From: Anarhynchus alexandrinus
Lineage: Eukaryota > Chordata > Aves > Charadriiformes > Charadriidae
Assembly (NCBI GenBank): GCA_008711295.1
Contig: VUYV01000392.1
Coordinates: 374,404 to 438,403, forward strand
Direction: 5' to 3'
DNA length: 64,000 nt
Shown here: in pieces, positions 63,656 to 64,000 of the stretch
Numbering within the stretch: position 1 is the first letter of the stretch
How the letters are laid out: every line of letters starts with the position of its first letter
Translations under genes and position numbers: made by a program
The notes under the pieces: generated by a model
Database searches by the model: none
What the model was told of the DNA's origin: nothing
What the model saw: the letters and a program-made list of their open reading frames with translations, nothing else

Positions 63656-64000
63656 ATTCCAAGGACCTCACAAGAAATGCCAAATCCTCATTTTTATAAT
63701 TAAACATCTTCCCGAAGAGTGTTATAAAATCGCCAGAAAATACATAAGTAAAAAGCTAAGAACTGGAGTGCTATCCCCTGCAATGTAAGGGAGGAAAATA
63801 ATCAGAGATAAGGAAATGTCTTTTGCACTGAAGAAGAAAGTCTGACCAGAGATGTGTAGCAAATATACAGATAGCTACACGACCGCTTGAAATTCTAGGG
63901 TTACAACAGAAAATTGAAGACGTATTCTGAAGCCAAAACATAGGATGTGCCAAGCCAATTACCAGAATAAGATGACAAACCCATGGAAATAAATGATAAG

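Larger units (their letters stand above)
49741..64000 (-). other. TNC intron 1 and/or 5' flank, no exon identified
   Basis: Fourteen kilobases upstream of exon 2. Exon 2 begins at a clear splice acceptor, so at least one noncoding exon lies further upstream, in this stretch or beyond position 64000. No first exon or promoter could be recognised by eye. Short elements noted: a hairpin at 52185-52211, a 24-bp direct repeat at 54583-54634, a G-rich run at 55238-55254, a CpG-richer stretch at about 58905-59050 and a MIR-like relic at 63515-63655. No second gene was seen on either strand. Confidence 0.75.

Noticed and set aside
50000..64000. Search for a neighbouring gene upstream of TNC
   Set aside because: Short open frames occur on both strands, but none shows a recognisable domain, codon bias or paired splice sites.

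Overview
This window is a vertebrate, almost certainly avian, genomic segment holding most of one gene, tenascin-C (TNC), on the minus strand. The bird assignment rests on four CR1 LINE fragments in the introns and on a predicted protein that closely resembles chicken tenascin-C as I remember it. Gene density is low, introns are AT-rich, and no second protein-coding gene could be supported. Position 1968 carries one ambiguous base.

Layout, read in the gene's own direction (high to low coordinates). 64000-49741 is 5' flank and/or intron 1, with no recognised exon. 49740-49148 is the first coding exon, with a 5'UTR piece, strong Kozak ATG, signal peptide and oligomerisation segment. 48197-46884 is one large exon encoding 13.5 EGF-like repeats. 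45113-39777 holds constant fibronectin type III (FN3) repeats 1-5 on seven exons. 37289-18827 holds eight single-exon FN3 cassettes, all phase 1-1: two I cannot assign to the standard set (called X1 and X2 here), then A1, B, AD2, AD1, C and D. 13375-7930 holds constant FN3 repeats 6-8, each split over two exons. 6124-433 is the fibrinogen-like globe on five exons, ending in a TAA stop at 433-435. 432-1 is 3'UTR running off the window.

Every one of the 28 coding exons has an AG acceptor and GT donor on the minus strand, phases match across all junctions, and the reading frame is open throughout. With all cassettes included the coding sequence totals 7035 nt (2344 residues); without X1 and X2 it is 6246 nt (2081 residues).

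The product is a secreted hexameric matrix glycoprotein. The N-terminus makes trimers and hexamers, the EGF repeats form the rigid arm, constant FN3 repeats carry integrin and heparin sites, the central cassettes are the alternatively spliced region, and the C-terminal globe binds cells. The most interesting content is the pair X1/X2 between FN3-5 and A1. Each carries a long non-FN3 linker rich in Ser, Thr and Pro (one with an SGSG motif), and the two share a signature suggesting they derive from one another. I know no counterpart in the human cassette series.
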